A DNA stretch of 64,000 nucleotides, taken from NCBI RefSeq assembly GCF_018614035.1, contig NZ_JAGGPA010000048.1, positions 26,993-90,992 on the forward strand. Direction: 5' to 3'. The notes under the pieces were generated by a model that saw only the letters and a program-made list of their open reading frames with translations, was not told where the DNA came from and made no database searches. Both the position numbers and the translations under genes were made by a program. This DNA comes from Streptomyces sp. ISL-96. GTDB lineage: Bacteria > Actinomycetota > Actinomycetes > Streptomycetales > Streptomycetaceae. Numbering within the stretch: position 1 is the first letter of the stretch; every line of letters starts with the position of its first letter. Positions 42,902 through 52,987 of the stretch are shown here, one piece after another.

Positions 42902-43259
42902 GACGCTGGCGCCCGGCGCCTCGGTGGAGCTGGACTTCGTCTACTACCTGCCGACGTCGACCCCGTCCAACTGGACGGTGACCTTCAGCGGCCAGTCCTA
43001 CGCCCTGGCAGGGGACTTGGCGCGCGGTACGACGGTGGTGGACCCGGGGGCGGGTCCCGGTCCGGGTCTTGATCCCAGCCCCACGCCGAGCCCGGGCGGG
43101 CCGTGCACGGCAGCCGCCTGGAGCGCTTCCTCGGAGTACGGAAGCGGTACGACGGTCTCCCACAAGTCACACCACTGGAAGTCCAAGTGGTGGACCAAGG
43201 GCGAAGAGCCGGGTAGTACCGGGGAGTGGGGCGTCTGGCAGGACCTCGGAGCCTGCTGA
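42902..43259 (+). pseudogene. C-terminal remnant of a secreted chitinase/chitin-binding protein
   Basis: The coding sense resumes at TLAPGASVELDFVYYLP immediately after an in-frame TAG belonging to the insertion. A beta-type module (NWTVTFSGQSYALAGDL), a Pro/Gly linker (PGAGPGPGLDPSPTPSPG) and a CBM5/12-like chitin-binding domain follow. That domain contains CTAAAWSASSEYGSGTTVSH, KWWTKGEEPGSTGEWGVWQD and a final Cys. The signal peptide and any catalytic domain are missing; they would have lain between the promoter at 40967 and this point. It has no ribosome site of its own, so it is dead unless the insertion is precisely excised and the lost part restored. Confidence 0.8.
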
Positions 43260-43351
43260 CCAGCCCCCCGATCGAACGCCCGGCGGCGGTGACCGGCCCT
43301 TCCCGCCGCCGGGTCCATACTTCTCAGCTCCGAGGCCGGAAACTTCTCAAC

Positions 43352-44524
43352 TCAACTCTGCGGCGCGAATACGTCGTCCTGGGCCGCGTCCCGCGCCGCG
43401 AGCAGCGCGCCCTGAAGTACCGCCGCGTCGCCCAGTTCCCCTGCCCGCACCTCCGTGCGCAGCGGTGACATCGCGGCCAGCCGGTCGGCGACCCGGGCCG
43501 CGAGGGCCGCGCCGCCCGCGTGGCCACTCTCGCCGCCCAGGACGACACAGCCGGGGTCGAGGACGGCGGTGACGGCCGCCGCGCCGACGGCCAGGTGCGT
43601 CGCGAGGGCGTCGAGGAACGGCTCGCCGCGCCGTCCCGCCGCGAGGGCCGCCCGTACACCGGCGGCGGCAGAGGTGTCCCCGGCCGTCGTGATGCCGTGC
43701 CGCGCGGCGAGTTCACCGATCGCGGCGCCGCCGACCAGCGAGTGGAACCCGCCGCCGCAGTCCGTCGCCGACGGCAGCCCCACGGTCCCCGGCACCGGCA
43801 GGAACCCGATCTCGCCCGCGCCACCCGACGCCCCGCGGCGCAGCCTGCCGTCGAGCACGAGGGCCGCGCCGACGCTGTGGCCCAGCCAGAGCAGTACGAA
43901 GGTGTCGCGGTCCCGGGCCGCGCCGAGCCGCTGTTCCGCGACGGCGGCGAGGTTGGTCTCGTTCTCCACGAGCACCGTGGCGGGGAGGCGGTCCTGGAGG
44001 GCGGTGACCAGTCTGCGGTGCCAGGCGGGGAGCCCAGTGGTGTGGCGGAGTTCCCCGGTGGCCGGGTCGATCAGGCCGGGCGCGCCGATCCCGACGCTGT
44101 GCAGGCGCCGCGCGCCGGCGTCGCGGACCGTGCGTTCCAGGAGCGCCACCGCCTGCTCAACGGCGGGCTCGGTGCCGGTCGCGTCGCCGTCGATCGGCAG
44201 GGTCGCCTCGGCGAGGGTCGTGCCGAGCAGGTCGGCCACGACGACGGAGACGCCCTGGGTTCGTACATCCAGCGCGGCGAGGTGCGCGCGGTCCGCGACG
44301 ATCCCGTACAGCCGGGCATTGGGTCCTCGGCGCTGCGCCCCGGACTCCCCCACCACCGTGATCAGGCCTGCGCCCTGGAGCCGTTCGACCAGGTCGGCGA
44401 CGGACGGGCGGGAGAGTCCGGTCAGCGTTTTGAGCTGTCCTGCCGTCAACGGGCCCTCGTCCTGGAGCAGCTTCAGGGCGGATCGGTCGTTGATGGCCCG
44501 GGCGGTGCTCGGTGATGCGGGCAT
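43352..44524 (-). CDS. ROK family transcriptional regulator
   Basis: A 390-residue repressor-type ROK protein with an N-terminal winged helix (LLQDEGPLTAGQLKTLTGLS then RPSVADLVERLQGAGLI). The ROK sugar-kinase-like domain has GIGAPGLIDPATGEL, VENETNLAAVAEQRLGAA and GASGGAGEIGFLPV. The typical zinc cysteine cluster of ROK proteins is largely absent (only TDCGGGFHSL). ROK repressors sense sugars or sugar phosphates. It is divergent from an MFS transporter with a palindrome between them, so it probably controls that gene and itself. Confidence 0.92.
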   Translation of the reverse strand: MPASPSTARAINDRSALKLLQDEGPLTAGQLKTLTGLSRPSVADLVERLQGAGLITVVGESGAQRRGPNARLYGIVADRAHLAALDVRTQGVSVVVADLLGTTLAEATLPIDGDATGTEPAVEQAVALLERTVRDAGARRLHSVGIGAPGLIDPATGELRHTTGLPAWHRRLVTALQDRLPATVLVENETNLAAVAEQRLGAARDRDTFVLLWLGHSVGAALVLDGRLRRGASGGAGEIGFLPVPGTVGLPSATDCGGGFHSLVGGAAIGELAARHGITTAGDTSAAAGVRAALAAGRRGEPFLDALATHLAVGAAAVTAVLDPGCVVLGGESGHAGGAALAARVADRLAAMSPLRTEVRAGELGDAAVLQGALLAARDAAQDDVFAPQS

Positions 44525-44564
44525 GCCACGGATCCTCTCAGATTTCGGATTTAATCACTAGATT

Positions 44565-44585
44565 TATCAGGCAGGGTTCCTGATA
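44565..44585. promoter_or_regulatory. Candidate ROK operator
   Basis: TATCAGG and CCTGATA (44565-44571, 44579-44585) form a perfect 7-bp inverted repeat with a 7-bp centre. It lies in the 111-bp AT-richer gap between the divergent ROK and MFS genes. Confidence 0.55.
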
Positions 44586-44635
44586 GTTTACTCCGGCACG
44601 CTGGACGTGACGGACGAACGGGGAGGGCGCGACGG

Positions 44636-45853
44636 ATGTCGGGCGAAATGGTCTTCAGTCAGGGGCAGTTGAAGCGGGCGCGGTACGCCGTGGCCGCTGT
44701 CTTCTGTGTGCACGGCGCCGTCACCGGCAGTTTCGCGACCCGTATCCCGTGGATCGTGGACCACACGGGCGTCAGTGCGGGTCAGCTCGGCCTGGCCCTG
44801 GCCTTTCCGGCGATCGGCGCGTCGGTGGCCATGCCGCTGGCCGGCGCGATCAGCCACCGGTTCGGGGCTCGGGGCGCGCTGCGCGGGCTGCTGGCGCTGT
44901 GGACGCTCGCACTGGCGCTGCCCGCGCTGGCCCCGAATCTGCTGACGCTGTGCGGCGCGCTCTGCGTGTTCGGAGCGACGGCGGGCATGTCGGACGTGGC
45001 GATGAACGCGCTCGGCGTCGAGGTCGAGAACCGGCTCGACAAGTCGATCATGTCCGGGCTGCACGGCATGTGGAGTGCGGGCGCGTTGATCGGCTCGGCG
45101 GCGGGTACGGTCGCCGCGCACCTCGGCAGTGACGCGCGGCTGCACCACGCGCTGGCCGCGGCGGCGCTGACCGTGCTCGGGCTGGCCGCCTGCCAGGGCG
45201 TCCTCGACCTGCGCGGCGCGGCGGAGGCGGAGGCCCCGCCGCGGTTCGCGCTGCCGCCGAAGTCGGCGCTGGTGATCGGCGCGATCGGGTTCTGCGCGGT
45301 CTTCGCCGAGGGGGCGAGCCTGGACTGGTCGGCGGTCTATCTGCGGGAGGTTCTCGACACGTCGGCGGGTGCCGCCGCCGCGTCGACCACTGCGTTCGCG
45401 CTGACGATGGCGGTGGCGCGGCTGGCCGGAGACCGCGTGGTCGACCGGTTCGGTCCGGTACGTACGGTCCGCGTGGGCGGGGCCGCGGCGACGGCCGGCG
45501 GCGCACTGGTCGTCGCGGCGCCCCATCCGGCGCTCGCGATGACCGGCTTCGCACTGATCGGGCTCGGCGTCGCGGTGGTCGTTCCGCTGGCGTTCGCGGC
45601 GGCGGGGCGCAGTGGGCCGAACCCGAGCCAGGCGATCGCGGGCGTCGCGACGATCACGTACACGTCCGGGCTGATCGCCCCGTCGGCGATCGGAGCGGTG
45701 GCCGACGCGACGTCGCTGGTGGTGTCGTTCGGGGTGGTGACGGTGCTGGCCTTCGGCCTGGTGGTGGGGGCGGGGGTACTGCGCGGCGCGGGCCGCGTCT
45801 CGGTCGCCGGCGGAAGCGACGCGCGCGCCCGGGCGGCAGTGACGAAGGAGTAG
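44636..45853 (+). CDS. MFS transporter
   Basis: A 405-residue protein with about twelve hydrophobic helices. It has the opening TGSFATRIPWIVDHTGVSAG and GMSDVAMNALGVEVENRL, segments typical of a subfamily of small-molecule/sugar MFS carriers (YbjJ-like). The middle GLHGMWSAGALIGSAAG and C-terminal YTSGLIAPSAIGAVADA fit the same group. Probably a proton-linked importer or exporter of the compound sensed by the divergent ROK regulator; substrate unknown. The ATG at 44636 follows GGGAGGGCG. Confidence 0.9.
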   Translation: MSGEMVFSQGQLKRARYAVAAVFCVHGAVTGSFATRIPWIVDHTGVSAGQLGLALAFPAIGASVAMPLAGAISHRFGARGALRGLLALWTLALALPALAPNLLTLCGALCVFGATAGMSDVAMNALGVEVENRLDKSIMSGLHGMWSAGALIGSAAGTVAAHLGSDARLHHALAAAALTVLGLAACQGVLDLRGAAEAEAPPRFALPPKSALVIGAIGFCAVFAEGASLDWSAVYLREVLDTSAGAAAASTTAFALTMAVARLAGDRVVDRFGPVRTVRVGGAAATAGGALVVAAPHPALAMTGFALIGLGVAVVVPLAFAAAGRSGPNPSQAIAGVATITYTSGLIAPSAIGAVADATSLVVSFGVVTVLAFGLVVGAGVLRGAGRVSVAGGSDARARAAVTKE

Positions 45854-45896
45854 GGGCGCGCGCCCGCGTCGAAACCGTCGTACAACCGCGGATGCG

Positions 45897-47129
<1,233 letters not shown>

Positions 47130-47250
47130 CCTAGGCACTCCCCCCGAATGGCCCATCCCCCGGCGCCCGCGACACCGCGCATTCCCCCGTTGTGGGGAAG
47201 CCCGGGCCTTCGGCACCCGGTGAAAAGCCTAGGGCTGCGACGCTGCCCGT

Positions 47251-47964
47251 ATGGCGCAGATCGAGCACTTCCCAGCTCAGACGGACCGCTCCCGGACCTC
47301 GGTCGACACTGTTGTGGCGCGGATGCGTTCCTTCCGCTGCGGCTGGCCGCCGTCGGACGGGCTCGCGGTCTTCAACCGGGTCTATCTGGCGGTCACCGAG
47401 GAGATCGACCGGCGTATCGACGGCGGCCTGTTCCCGGACGCCCGCACCGCCGCCACCCTCGACGTGCTCTTCGCCGAGCGCTACCTGGCCGCCGTCGACG
47501 CCTCGTCGGCGGGGCGGCGGGGGCCCGCCTGCTGGCGGCCTCTGCTGCAGTACCGGCGCCATCCGGGCGTACGCCCGCTGCAGTTCGCCCTCGCCGGGAT
47601 CAACGCGCACATCGGGCATGATCTGGCGCTGGCCGTGGTCGACACCTGCCATGCGCTCGGCTGCCGGCCGGCCGATCTGGAGGGGGACTTCGACCGGGTG
47701 GGCGACACGCTCGTGGCGCTGGAGGAGCGTATCCGCGAGGAGTTGATGCCGGGGCCCGATCTGCTGGAGATCGCGGATCCGCTGACGCATCTGCTCGGCT
47801 CGTGGAGCCTTGAGCGGGCCCGCGACGCCGCCTGGTCCGCCGCCCGGCTCCTGTGGCGACTGCGCGAACTGCCGGAGCTGACCGAGGAGTTCACGGAGCG
47901 GCTGGACGCCGGGGTGGGCCTGGTCGGACGGATGCTGCTGACGCCGCTGCCCGGCGACGGCTGA
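47251..47964 (+). CDS. DUF5995 family protein
   Basis: A 237-residue helical protein with VFNRVYLAVTEEIDRRIDGG (residues 41-60), LDVLFAERYLAAVDA, FALAGINAHIGHDLALAVV and a C-terminal WSLERARDAAWSAARLLWRL. This pattern, with the conserved NxHIxxDL-type segment, is that of the uncharacterised actinobacterial DUF5995 family. No signal peptide or membrane helix. It is divergent from the GH6 gene and convergent with davB. Function unknown. Confidence 0.85.
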   Translation: MAQIEHFPAQTDRSRTSVDTVVARMRSFRCGWPPSDGLAVFNRVYLAVTEEIDRRIDGGLFPDARTAATLDVLFAERYLAAVDASSAGRRGPACWRPLLQYRRHPGVRPLQFALAGINAHIGHDLALAVVDTCHALGCRPADLEGDFDRVGDTLVALEERIREELMPGPDLLEIADPLTHLLGSWSLERARDAAWSAARLLWRLRELPELTEEFTERLDAGVGLVGRMLLTPLPGDG

Positions 47965-47995
47965 TCGTACGACCGGCGCGATCGTACGACGGGCG
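47963..47995. repeat. Two tandem near-identical 16-17-bp units
   Basis: GATCGTACGACCGGCGC and GATCGTACGACGGGCG follow each other directly after the DUF5995 gene stop codon. They differ at one core position. No function is apparent. Confidence 0.7.
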
Positions 47996-48050
47996 GCTGA
48001 TCCCCCGACCGCCTGGGGGAATGACCGGGCAGGGCTGTTGATGACCGCCC

Positions 48051-48077
48051 GGGGCCGGCCGGATCGCGACCGGCCCC
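48051..48077. terminator. Possible bidirectional terminator between the DUF5995 gene and davB
   Basis: GGGGCCGG (48051-48058) and CCGGCCCC (48070-48077) form an 8-bp GC stem with an 11-base loop between two convergent genes. No U-tract follows directly. Confidence 0.45.
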
Positions 48078-48102
48078 GAGCGGCACGTTTTCCGGTAGCC
48101 GC

Positions 48103-49794
48103 TCAGTCCTCCGGCAGCTCGACCGGGGCGATCTCGTCGTAGAGGTCGCCGGGACCCGGGTTCGTCGGGTCGGTCGTACCGCCGAAGTGGTGCATGACGC
48201 CCCACACCGCGTTCAGCGCGGTCTGTACGGCGCCCTCGGCCCACCCGGCCGTCCAGGAGATGTCGTCGCCCGCAAGGAAGATGCCGCGCTTGTCCTCGGG
48301 GAGGCTGTCCTGCATGAAGTGGGTGAAGAGGCGGCGCTGGTAGCGGTAGTGGCCGGGCAGGTTCGCCTTGAACGCGCCCATGAAGTACGGCTCGTTCTCC
48401 CACGACACGGTCACCGGGTTGCCGATGATGTGACGGCGGATGTCGACCTTCGGGTAGATCTCGCCGAGGGACTTCAGCATGACCTCCATCCGCTCGTTCG
48501 CGGACAGCGGCAGCCACTTGAGGCTGTCGTCGCACCAGGTGTACGAGAGGCAGATGGTGGCCGGCTTGTCCGGGCCGTCGTCCAGCAGGTACGTACCGCG
48601 CGTCATCCGGTCCGTCAGCGTCATCGACATGACGTCGCGGCCGGTCTCCTCGTCCTTGTCCAGCCAGAACGGCCGGTCGACGGGCACGAACAGCTTGGAC
48701 GACTCCATGTAGTGAGTGCGCTCCATCGCCGTCCAGTGGTCGATGGGGAACAGCGAGTCGTCGCAGGTGATCTTGGAGAGCAGCATCCAGGACTGCGCGG
48801 TGAAGATCGCCGCCTGGTACGTCCGGATGTCACCGGAGGCGTCGGTGACGGTGATCCGGTTGCCGGCCGTACGGTGCATCCGCGTCACGGCGGGCTTGGG
48901 CTCGCCCTCGTGGAGCGACTTCAGCGACGTACCGAGCGGCCAGTGCACGAGCTTCTGCGGCTCGCGCTCCCACAGCCGGACGGGCAGCTGCTGGCTGCCG
49001 CCGACGATGCCGCGGTGGTGGTCGTCGGCCTCGGTGTAGACGACCCGCAGGATCTCAAGAATGGAGTTCGGGAAGTCGGTGTCCCAGCCTCCGGTCCCGA
49101 ACCCGACCTGGCCGAAGATCTCGCGGTGCCGGAAGGACTTGAATGCCTCCGACTCGCAGAGGAAGCCGTAGAAGGTCTGGTTGTCGAGCTTCTCGACGAG
49201 CTTGGCCCAGATCTCACGGATGCGCGGTACGTCGCGCTCCCGCATGGCCTGGTTCATGTCGGAGAAGTCGGCGCCCTCCTCGAGGCAGGCGTTCCAGGCG
49301 TTCATGACGTCGCGGTAGACCTGCGGGAGGTCGTCGACGGTGACGGCGTAGTGCGACTCGCCCTTGAGGTCGACGACGGTCGACGGGGTCTCGGGCGCCA
49401 GCGGGTTGGGAAACGCCTTGGTCTCCAGTCCCACCAGGTCGATGTAGTGCTGGAGCGCCGTGGAGGACGGCGGGAAGCGCATCGCGCCCATCTCGGCGGT
49501 CAGCGACTCGTCGCAGCCCTCGAAGCCGACGGTGCGCAGCCGGCCGCCGATCTGGTCGGCCTCGTACACGACGGGCTTGAGGCCCATCTTCATGAGCTCG
49601 TACGCCGCGATGATGCCCGAGAGCCCGCCGCCGATGACCGCGACCTCGGTGCCGTGCTCGGTCGCCGGTATCTGGCCGAGGCCGGCCGGGTGCGCGAGGA
49701 AGTCGTCGTACGCGTAAGGGAAGTCCGGCCCGAACATGGTGATCGGCGGCTGCGCGTCGGTGTGCTGGACGGCGGTGGGCACCGTGGACGTCAT
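48103..49794 (-). CDS. davB: L-lysine 2-monooxygenase DavB (flavin monoamine oxidase family)
   Basis: The 563-residue flavoenzyme has an N-terminal FAD-binding VAVIGGGLSG (51-60) ending at VVYEAD (E78) and a C-terminal FAD segment FLAGDDISWTAGWAEGAVQ. The characteristic ITMFGPDFPYAYDDFLAHPA start, GQVGFGTGGWDTDFPNS and SMTLTDRMTRGTYL agree closely with my recollection of Pseudomonas putida DavB. DavB converts L-lysine with O2 to 5-aminovaleramide, CO2 and water. The DavA-type amidase encoded 53 bp upstream completes the step. The overall family is certain; lysine specificity is strongly supported by length, motif match and pairing. Confidence 0.88.
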   Translation of the reverse strand: MTSTVPTAVQHTDAQPPITMFGPDFPYAYDDFLAHPAGLGQIPATEHGTEVAVIGGGLSGIIAAYELMKMGLKPVVYEADQIGGRLRTVGFEGCDESLTAEMGAMRFPPSSTALQHYIDLVGLETKAFPNPLAPETPSTVVDLKGESHYAVTVDDLPQVYRDVMNAWNACLEEGADFSDMNQAMRERDVPRIREIWAKLVEKLDNQTFYGFLCESEAFKSFRHREIFGQVGFGTGGWDTDFPNSILEILRVVYTEADDHHRGIVGGSQQLPVRLWEREPQKLVHWPLGTSLKSLHEGEPKPAVTRMHRTAGNRITVTDASGDIRTYQAAIFTAQSWMLLSKITCDDSLFPIDHWTAMERTHYMESSKLFVPVDRPFWLDKDEETGRDVMSMTLTDRMTRGTYLLDDGPDKPATICLSYTWCDDSLKWLPLSANERMEVMLKSLGEIYPKVDIRRHIIGNPVTVSWENEPYFMGAFKANLPGHYRYQRRLFTHFMQDSLPEDKRGIFLAGDDISWTAGWAEGAVQTALNAVWGVMHHFGGTTDPTNPGPGDLYDEIAPVELPED

Positions 49795-49847
49795 GGGGTC
49801 GGACTCCTTGCGAAAACGAAAGAAAGGGGCGAAGCGGGGGGGCGGCG

Positions 49848-50654
49848 TCAGGCGAGCGAGGTGTACAGCCCGGGGCGGCGGTCGCGCAGGTACGGGTTGT
49901 TCTCGCGCGAGGCCCGCAGGAACTCGGGGTCGGCGTCGCCGAACACCAGCTCCTCGCCGCGGCCGGCGCGGGCGCGGGAGGCCCCGTCCGGACCGGCCAG
50001 GCAGCTGAGCCCGACGAACTCGAAGTCGCCCTCGGGGCCGGTCCGGTTCACGTAGGCGACGTACATCTGATTCTCGAAGGCCCGCACCGGGACCACGGAC
50101 TCGGCCACGAACTGGAACGGGTGCATCTGTGCGGTGGGCACCAGCAGCAGGTCGGTGCCCGCGATCGCGTGGGCACGGACGTTCTCCGGGAATTCGACGT
50201 CGTAACAGATCATGAGGCCGATGGTCAGCCCGCCGAGCTCAGCCTGTACGACCGTGTCCTGGCCCGGGGTGAACCACTCCTGCTCGAAGCCGCCGAAGAG
50301 GTGCGTCTTGCGGTAGTTCGCGAGTCGCGTGCCGTCGGGCCCGATGAGCTGGGCGGAGTTGTACACGACATCCCCGTCCTGCCCGTCGCGCTCCGGGTAG
50401 CCGTAGTGGACGGCCAGTCCGTGGCGTACGGCGATGTCCGCGACGGCGTCGGCGGCCTCTCCGTCGGCGGGCTCGGCCAGCCGGTGCACGTCGGCCCCGA
50501 TGGCGTACCCGGTCAGAAACATCTCCGGGCAGACCACCAGCCCGGCACCGGCGGCCGCCGCACGGCCGGCGGCCTCGTCGAGAACCTTGAGGTTCGCGTC
50601 GACGGAGCCGGGACGGCCGGAGCTCTGGAGCAGTGCGGTGCGCAACGGCGGCAT
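49848..50654 (-). CDS. davA: 5-aminovaleramidase DavA (nitrilase superfamily)
   Basis: The 268-residue carbon-nitrogen hydrolase carries the Glu-Lys-Cys triad in CPEMFLTGY (E44), NYRKTHLFG (K116) and MICYDVEFPE (C150). The pattern VCPEMFLTGY ... YGYPER ... YNSAQLIGPDG matches DavA of Pseudomonas. DavA hydrolyses 5-aminovaleramide to 5-aminovalerate and ammonia. It starts the davA-davB unit, with a three-half-site TTGCGC array 90-150 bp upstream. The downstream steps to glutarate (DavT, DavD) are not in the window. Confidence 0.88.
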   Translation of the reverse strand: MPPLRTALLQSSGRPGSVDANLKVLDEAAGRAAAAGAGLVVCPEMFLTGYAIGADVHRLAEPADGEAADAVADIAVRHGLAVHYGYPERDGQDGDVVYNSAQLIGPDGTRLANYRKTHLFGGFEQEWFTPGQDTVVQAELGGLTIGLMICYDVEFPENVRAHAIAGTDLLLVPTAQMHPFQFVAESVVPVRAFENQMYVAYVNRTGPEGDFEFVGLSCLAGPDGASRARAGRGEELVFGDADPEFLRASRENNPYLRDRRPGLYTSLA

Positions 50655-50740
50655 GGCTGACCTCGGGCAGGTGGGGAGGGGACTTCGGGGAGACGTAATG
50701 ACGGTACGTTCCGCTCCCGCACCGGGACAAGACGCGACCG

Positions 50741-50799
50741 TTGCGGACCGACCGCCGATCTGTTGCGCAATCAGCGCGGGTGGCGGCGATTCATTGCGC
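50741..50799 (-). promoter_or_regulatory. Three-half-site TTGCGC array upstream of davA
   Basis: TTGCGG (50741), TTGCGC (50763) and TTGCGC (50794) lie in one orientation, starting 22 and 31 bp apart. The interval 50741-50769 is nearly identical to the permease upstream interval 53093-53120. Arrays of spaced half-sites suit Lrp/AsnC octamers, and such a regulator is encoded next to this site. Confidence 0.6.
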
Positions 50800-50839
50800 G
50801 TACGCCGATGGGTCTGCGGTCATACGGTCGGTAGGCCCT

Positions 50840-50990
50840 GTGGGGGGGGCGGAGCCCCAGCCGCCGCCCCTGGCCACTTCAGCCCGTCCGGCGTTTCAGG
50901 ACCGGGGCCTGGGGCAGCGCCCCTCACGCGGCGGAGCCGCAGAATGTCACAGCGGGAAGGGGCGGGTAGGGGAAAGCCCGCCGCAGGCGC
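50840..50990. repeat. Dispersed intergenic repeat, copy C
   Basis: GGGGGGGCGGAGCCCCAG, CAGCCCGTCCGGCGTTTCAG, GACCGGGGCCTGGGGCAGCG and GGGAAGGGGCGGGTAGGGG form the longest visible version of the repeat. It lies downstream of the Lrp/AsnC gene. One core base differs (TTTCAGG instead of TTTGAGG). No gene is seen in this stretch. Confidence 0.7.
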
Positions 50991-50996
50991 GCAGCC

Positions 50997-51452
50997 CTAC
51001 GCCGGCGCGCCCGACGAGAACCGCCTCAGCAGCGGCGACAGCACCAGCACCGACTTGGTGCGCTCAACGAACGGTTCCCCCGCGATCCGCTCCAGCACCC
51101 GCTCGAAGTGCCGCATGTCGGACGCGAAGATCTGAACGACGGCGTCCGCGTCACCGGTGACGGTAGACGCGGACACCACCTCCGGATACCGCGACAACCC
51201 CCGCCGGATGTCCTCCGGCGACGTGTTGTGGCGGCAGTACATCTCGATGAACCCCTCGGTCTCCCAGCCGAGCGCCGCCGGGTCCACCCGTACGGTGAAC
51301 CCGGTGATCGCTCCCTCGGCGCGCAGCCGGTCCACCCGCCGTTTGACGGCGGGGGCGGAGAGCCCGACCTCGGAGCCGATGTCCGCGTAGGAGCGGCGGG
51401 CATCCTCAGCGAGGGCGTGGACGATGCGTTCGTCGAGTTCGTTCAGTCGCAC
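50997..51452 (-). CDS. Lrp/AsnC family regulator of the lysine module
   Basis: A 151-residue protein with an N-terminal HTH (RLNELDERIVHALAEDARRS, then GSEVGLSAPAVKRRVDRLRAEG) and a C-terminal RAM domain (VTGDADAVVQIFASDMRHFE). The start at GTG 51452 gives the family N-terminus; the frame extends to 51542 into the permease gene. It begins 10 bp after the permease stop, so the two form one transcript. Lysine or 5-aminovalerate is the likely effector. Probably controls the permease and davAB promoters. Confidence 0.92.
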   Translation of the reverse strand: MRLNELDERIVHALAEDARRSYADIGSEVGLSAPAVKRRVDRLRAEGAITGFTVRVDPAALGWETEGFIEMYCRHNTSPEDIRRGLSRYPEVVSASTVTGDADAVVQIFASDMRHFERVLERIAGEPFVERTKSVLVLSPLLRRFSSGAPA

Positions 51453-51462
51453 TGCGCGTGGA

Positions 51463-52923
51463 TCACTTCTCTGCGGTGGCCAGACTGGAGCGGCGAAGGC
51501 CGTAGAAGAAGTAGAACACGAGCCCGGCGACCATCCAGCCACCGAAAACAGCCCAAGTGACGCCCGGGAGGCTGAACATCATGTAGGCGCAGAAGGCGAA
51601 TCCGAGCACCGGAGTGACCGGGAACAGCGAGACCCGGAAGGTCCGTGCCATGTCGGGCCGCTTGTACCGCAGGATAACGACCGCGACATTCACCAGAGCG
51701 AACGCGAAGAGCGTGCCGATGCTGGTCGCGTTGGCGAGCTCACCGAGCGGAATGGTGGCCGCCAGCACGCCGCAGAACAGCGAGACGATCACGACATTCG
51801 CCTTCGGCGTCCCCGTACGCGTGTCGATCTTGGCGAAGACCTTGGGAACGAGGCCGTCGCGCGACATCGCGAAGAGGATGCGGGTCTGCCCGTACAGCAC
51901 CGCGAAGACAACGCTCGCGATAGCGACAACCGCACCGGCCGCGAGGACGACGCCCCAGAAGCTGTGGCCCGTGACGTCCTTCATGATCTGGGCGAGCGCG
52001 GCTTCCGTGCCCTCGAAGTCCTGCCACGGCATGGCGCCGACGGCGACCAGGGCGACGAGGCAGTAGAGAACAGTGACGATCAGCAGCGACAGCATGATCG
52101 CGCGCGGCAGGTCCTTCTTCGGGTTCTTGGCTTCCTCACCGGCGGTGGAGGCTGCGTCGAATCCGATGTACGAGAAGAACAAGGTCGCCGCGGCGGCGCT
52201 GATTCCGGTGACACCGAGCGGGGCGAGCGGGGTGTAGTTGCCCGCCTTGATGCCCATGAAGCCGATGACGCAGAAGAGGACCAGCGTGGTGATCTTGATC
52301 ATGACCATGATCGTGTTGACGCGGGCGCTCTCCTTGGCGCCGCCCATCAGGAAGACCATGGCGAGCAGCACCACGACGAGGGCCGGGAGGTTGATGTAGC
52401 CACCCTCGCCCAGCGGGGCGGAAACGCTCTCTGGGATCGTGAAGCCGAGCGTGCCGTCGAGCAGTTCGTTGAGGTACTCGCCCCAGCCGACGGCCACGGC
52501 CGCGACGGAGACGCCGTACTCCAGGACCAGGCACCAGCCGCAGATCCATGCGACGACTTCGCCCATGGTCGCGTACGAGTAGGAGTACGAGGAACCGGAG
52601 ACCGGTATGGAACCAGCCAGCTCCGCGTACGAGAGGGCCGAGAAGAGGGCGGTGAGTCCGGCGATGACGAACGAGATCGCGACGGCGGGACCGGCCAGCG
52701 GCGTAGCTTCACCGAGTACGACGAAGATTCCGGTGCCGAGCGTGGCTCCGATGCTGATCATCGTGAGCTGCCACATGGTGAGCGAGCGGCGGAGTGCACC
52801 GCCTTCGCCCTGGCCGCTCTCCGCGACGAGCTGCTCGACGGGCTTGCGCCGCATCAGCCGGTTGCCGAGATTCGGACGCTCGGATTCCGGTTGGGGGGTG
52901 ACGGGTGGCGCTGCGTCCAACAC
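51463..52923 (-). CDS. APC-superfamily amino-acid permease (cationic amino acid transporter-like)
   Basis: A 486-residue protein with about twelve helices and APC signatures ISIGATLGTGIFVVLGEA (substrate-binding helix 1), SYAELAGSIPVSGSSYSYSY and FFSYIGFDAASTAGEEAKNP. This is the cationic amino acid transporter (CAT/YfnA) pattern. Operon membership with the Lrp/AsnC regulator, and proximity to davAB, point to lysine import. The GTG at 52923 is preceded by a GGAGCCACC stretch. A hairpin plus T-run lies in its leader (52988-53030). Confidence 0.92.
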   Translation of the reverse strand: MLDAAPPVTPQPESERPNLGNRLMRRKPVEQLVAESGQGEGGALRRSLTMWQLTMISIGATLGTGIFVVLGEATPLAGPAVAISFVIAGLTALFSALSYAELAGSIPVSGSSYSYSYATMGEVVAWICGWCLVLEYGVSVAAVAVGWGEYLNELLDGTLGFTIPESVSAPLGEGGYINLPALVVVLLAMVFLMGGAKESARVNTIMVMIKITTLVLFCVIGFMGIKAGNYTPLAPLGVTGISAAAATLFFSYIGFDAASTAGEEAKNPKKDLPRAIMLSLLIVTVLYCLVALVAVGAMPWQDFEGTEAALAQIMKDVTGHSFWGVVLAAGAVVAIASVVFAVLYGQTRILFAMSRDGLVPKVFAKIDTRTGTPKANVVIVSLFCGVLAATIPLGELANATSIGTLFAFALVNVAVVILRYKRPDMARTFRVSLFPVTPVLGFAFCAYMMFSLPGVTWAVFGGWMVAGLVFYFFYGLRRSSLATAEK

Positions 52924-52987
52924 TGGGGTGGCTCCTTATCGCTGCCGATCGGGAAGGCGGCGACCGCAGCGGTCCGCTCGGGGCGTA

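Noticed and set aside
48187..50055. Plus-strand open frame across davB and part of davA
   Set aside because: Antisense shadow of two well-supported genes; no ribosome site or domain.
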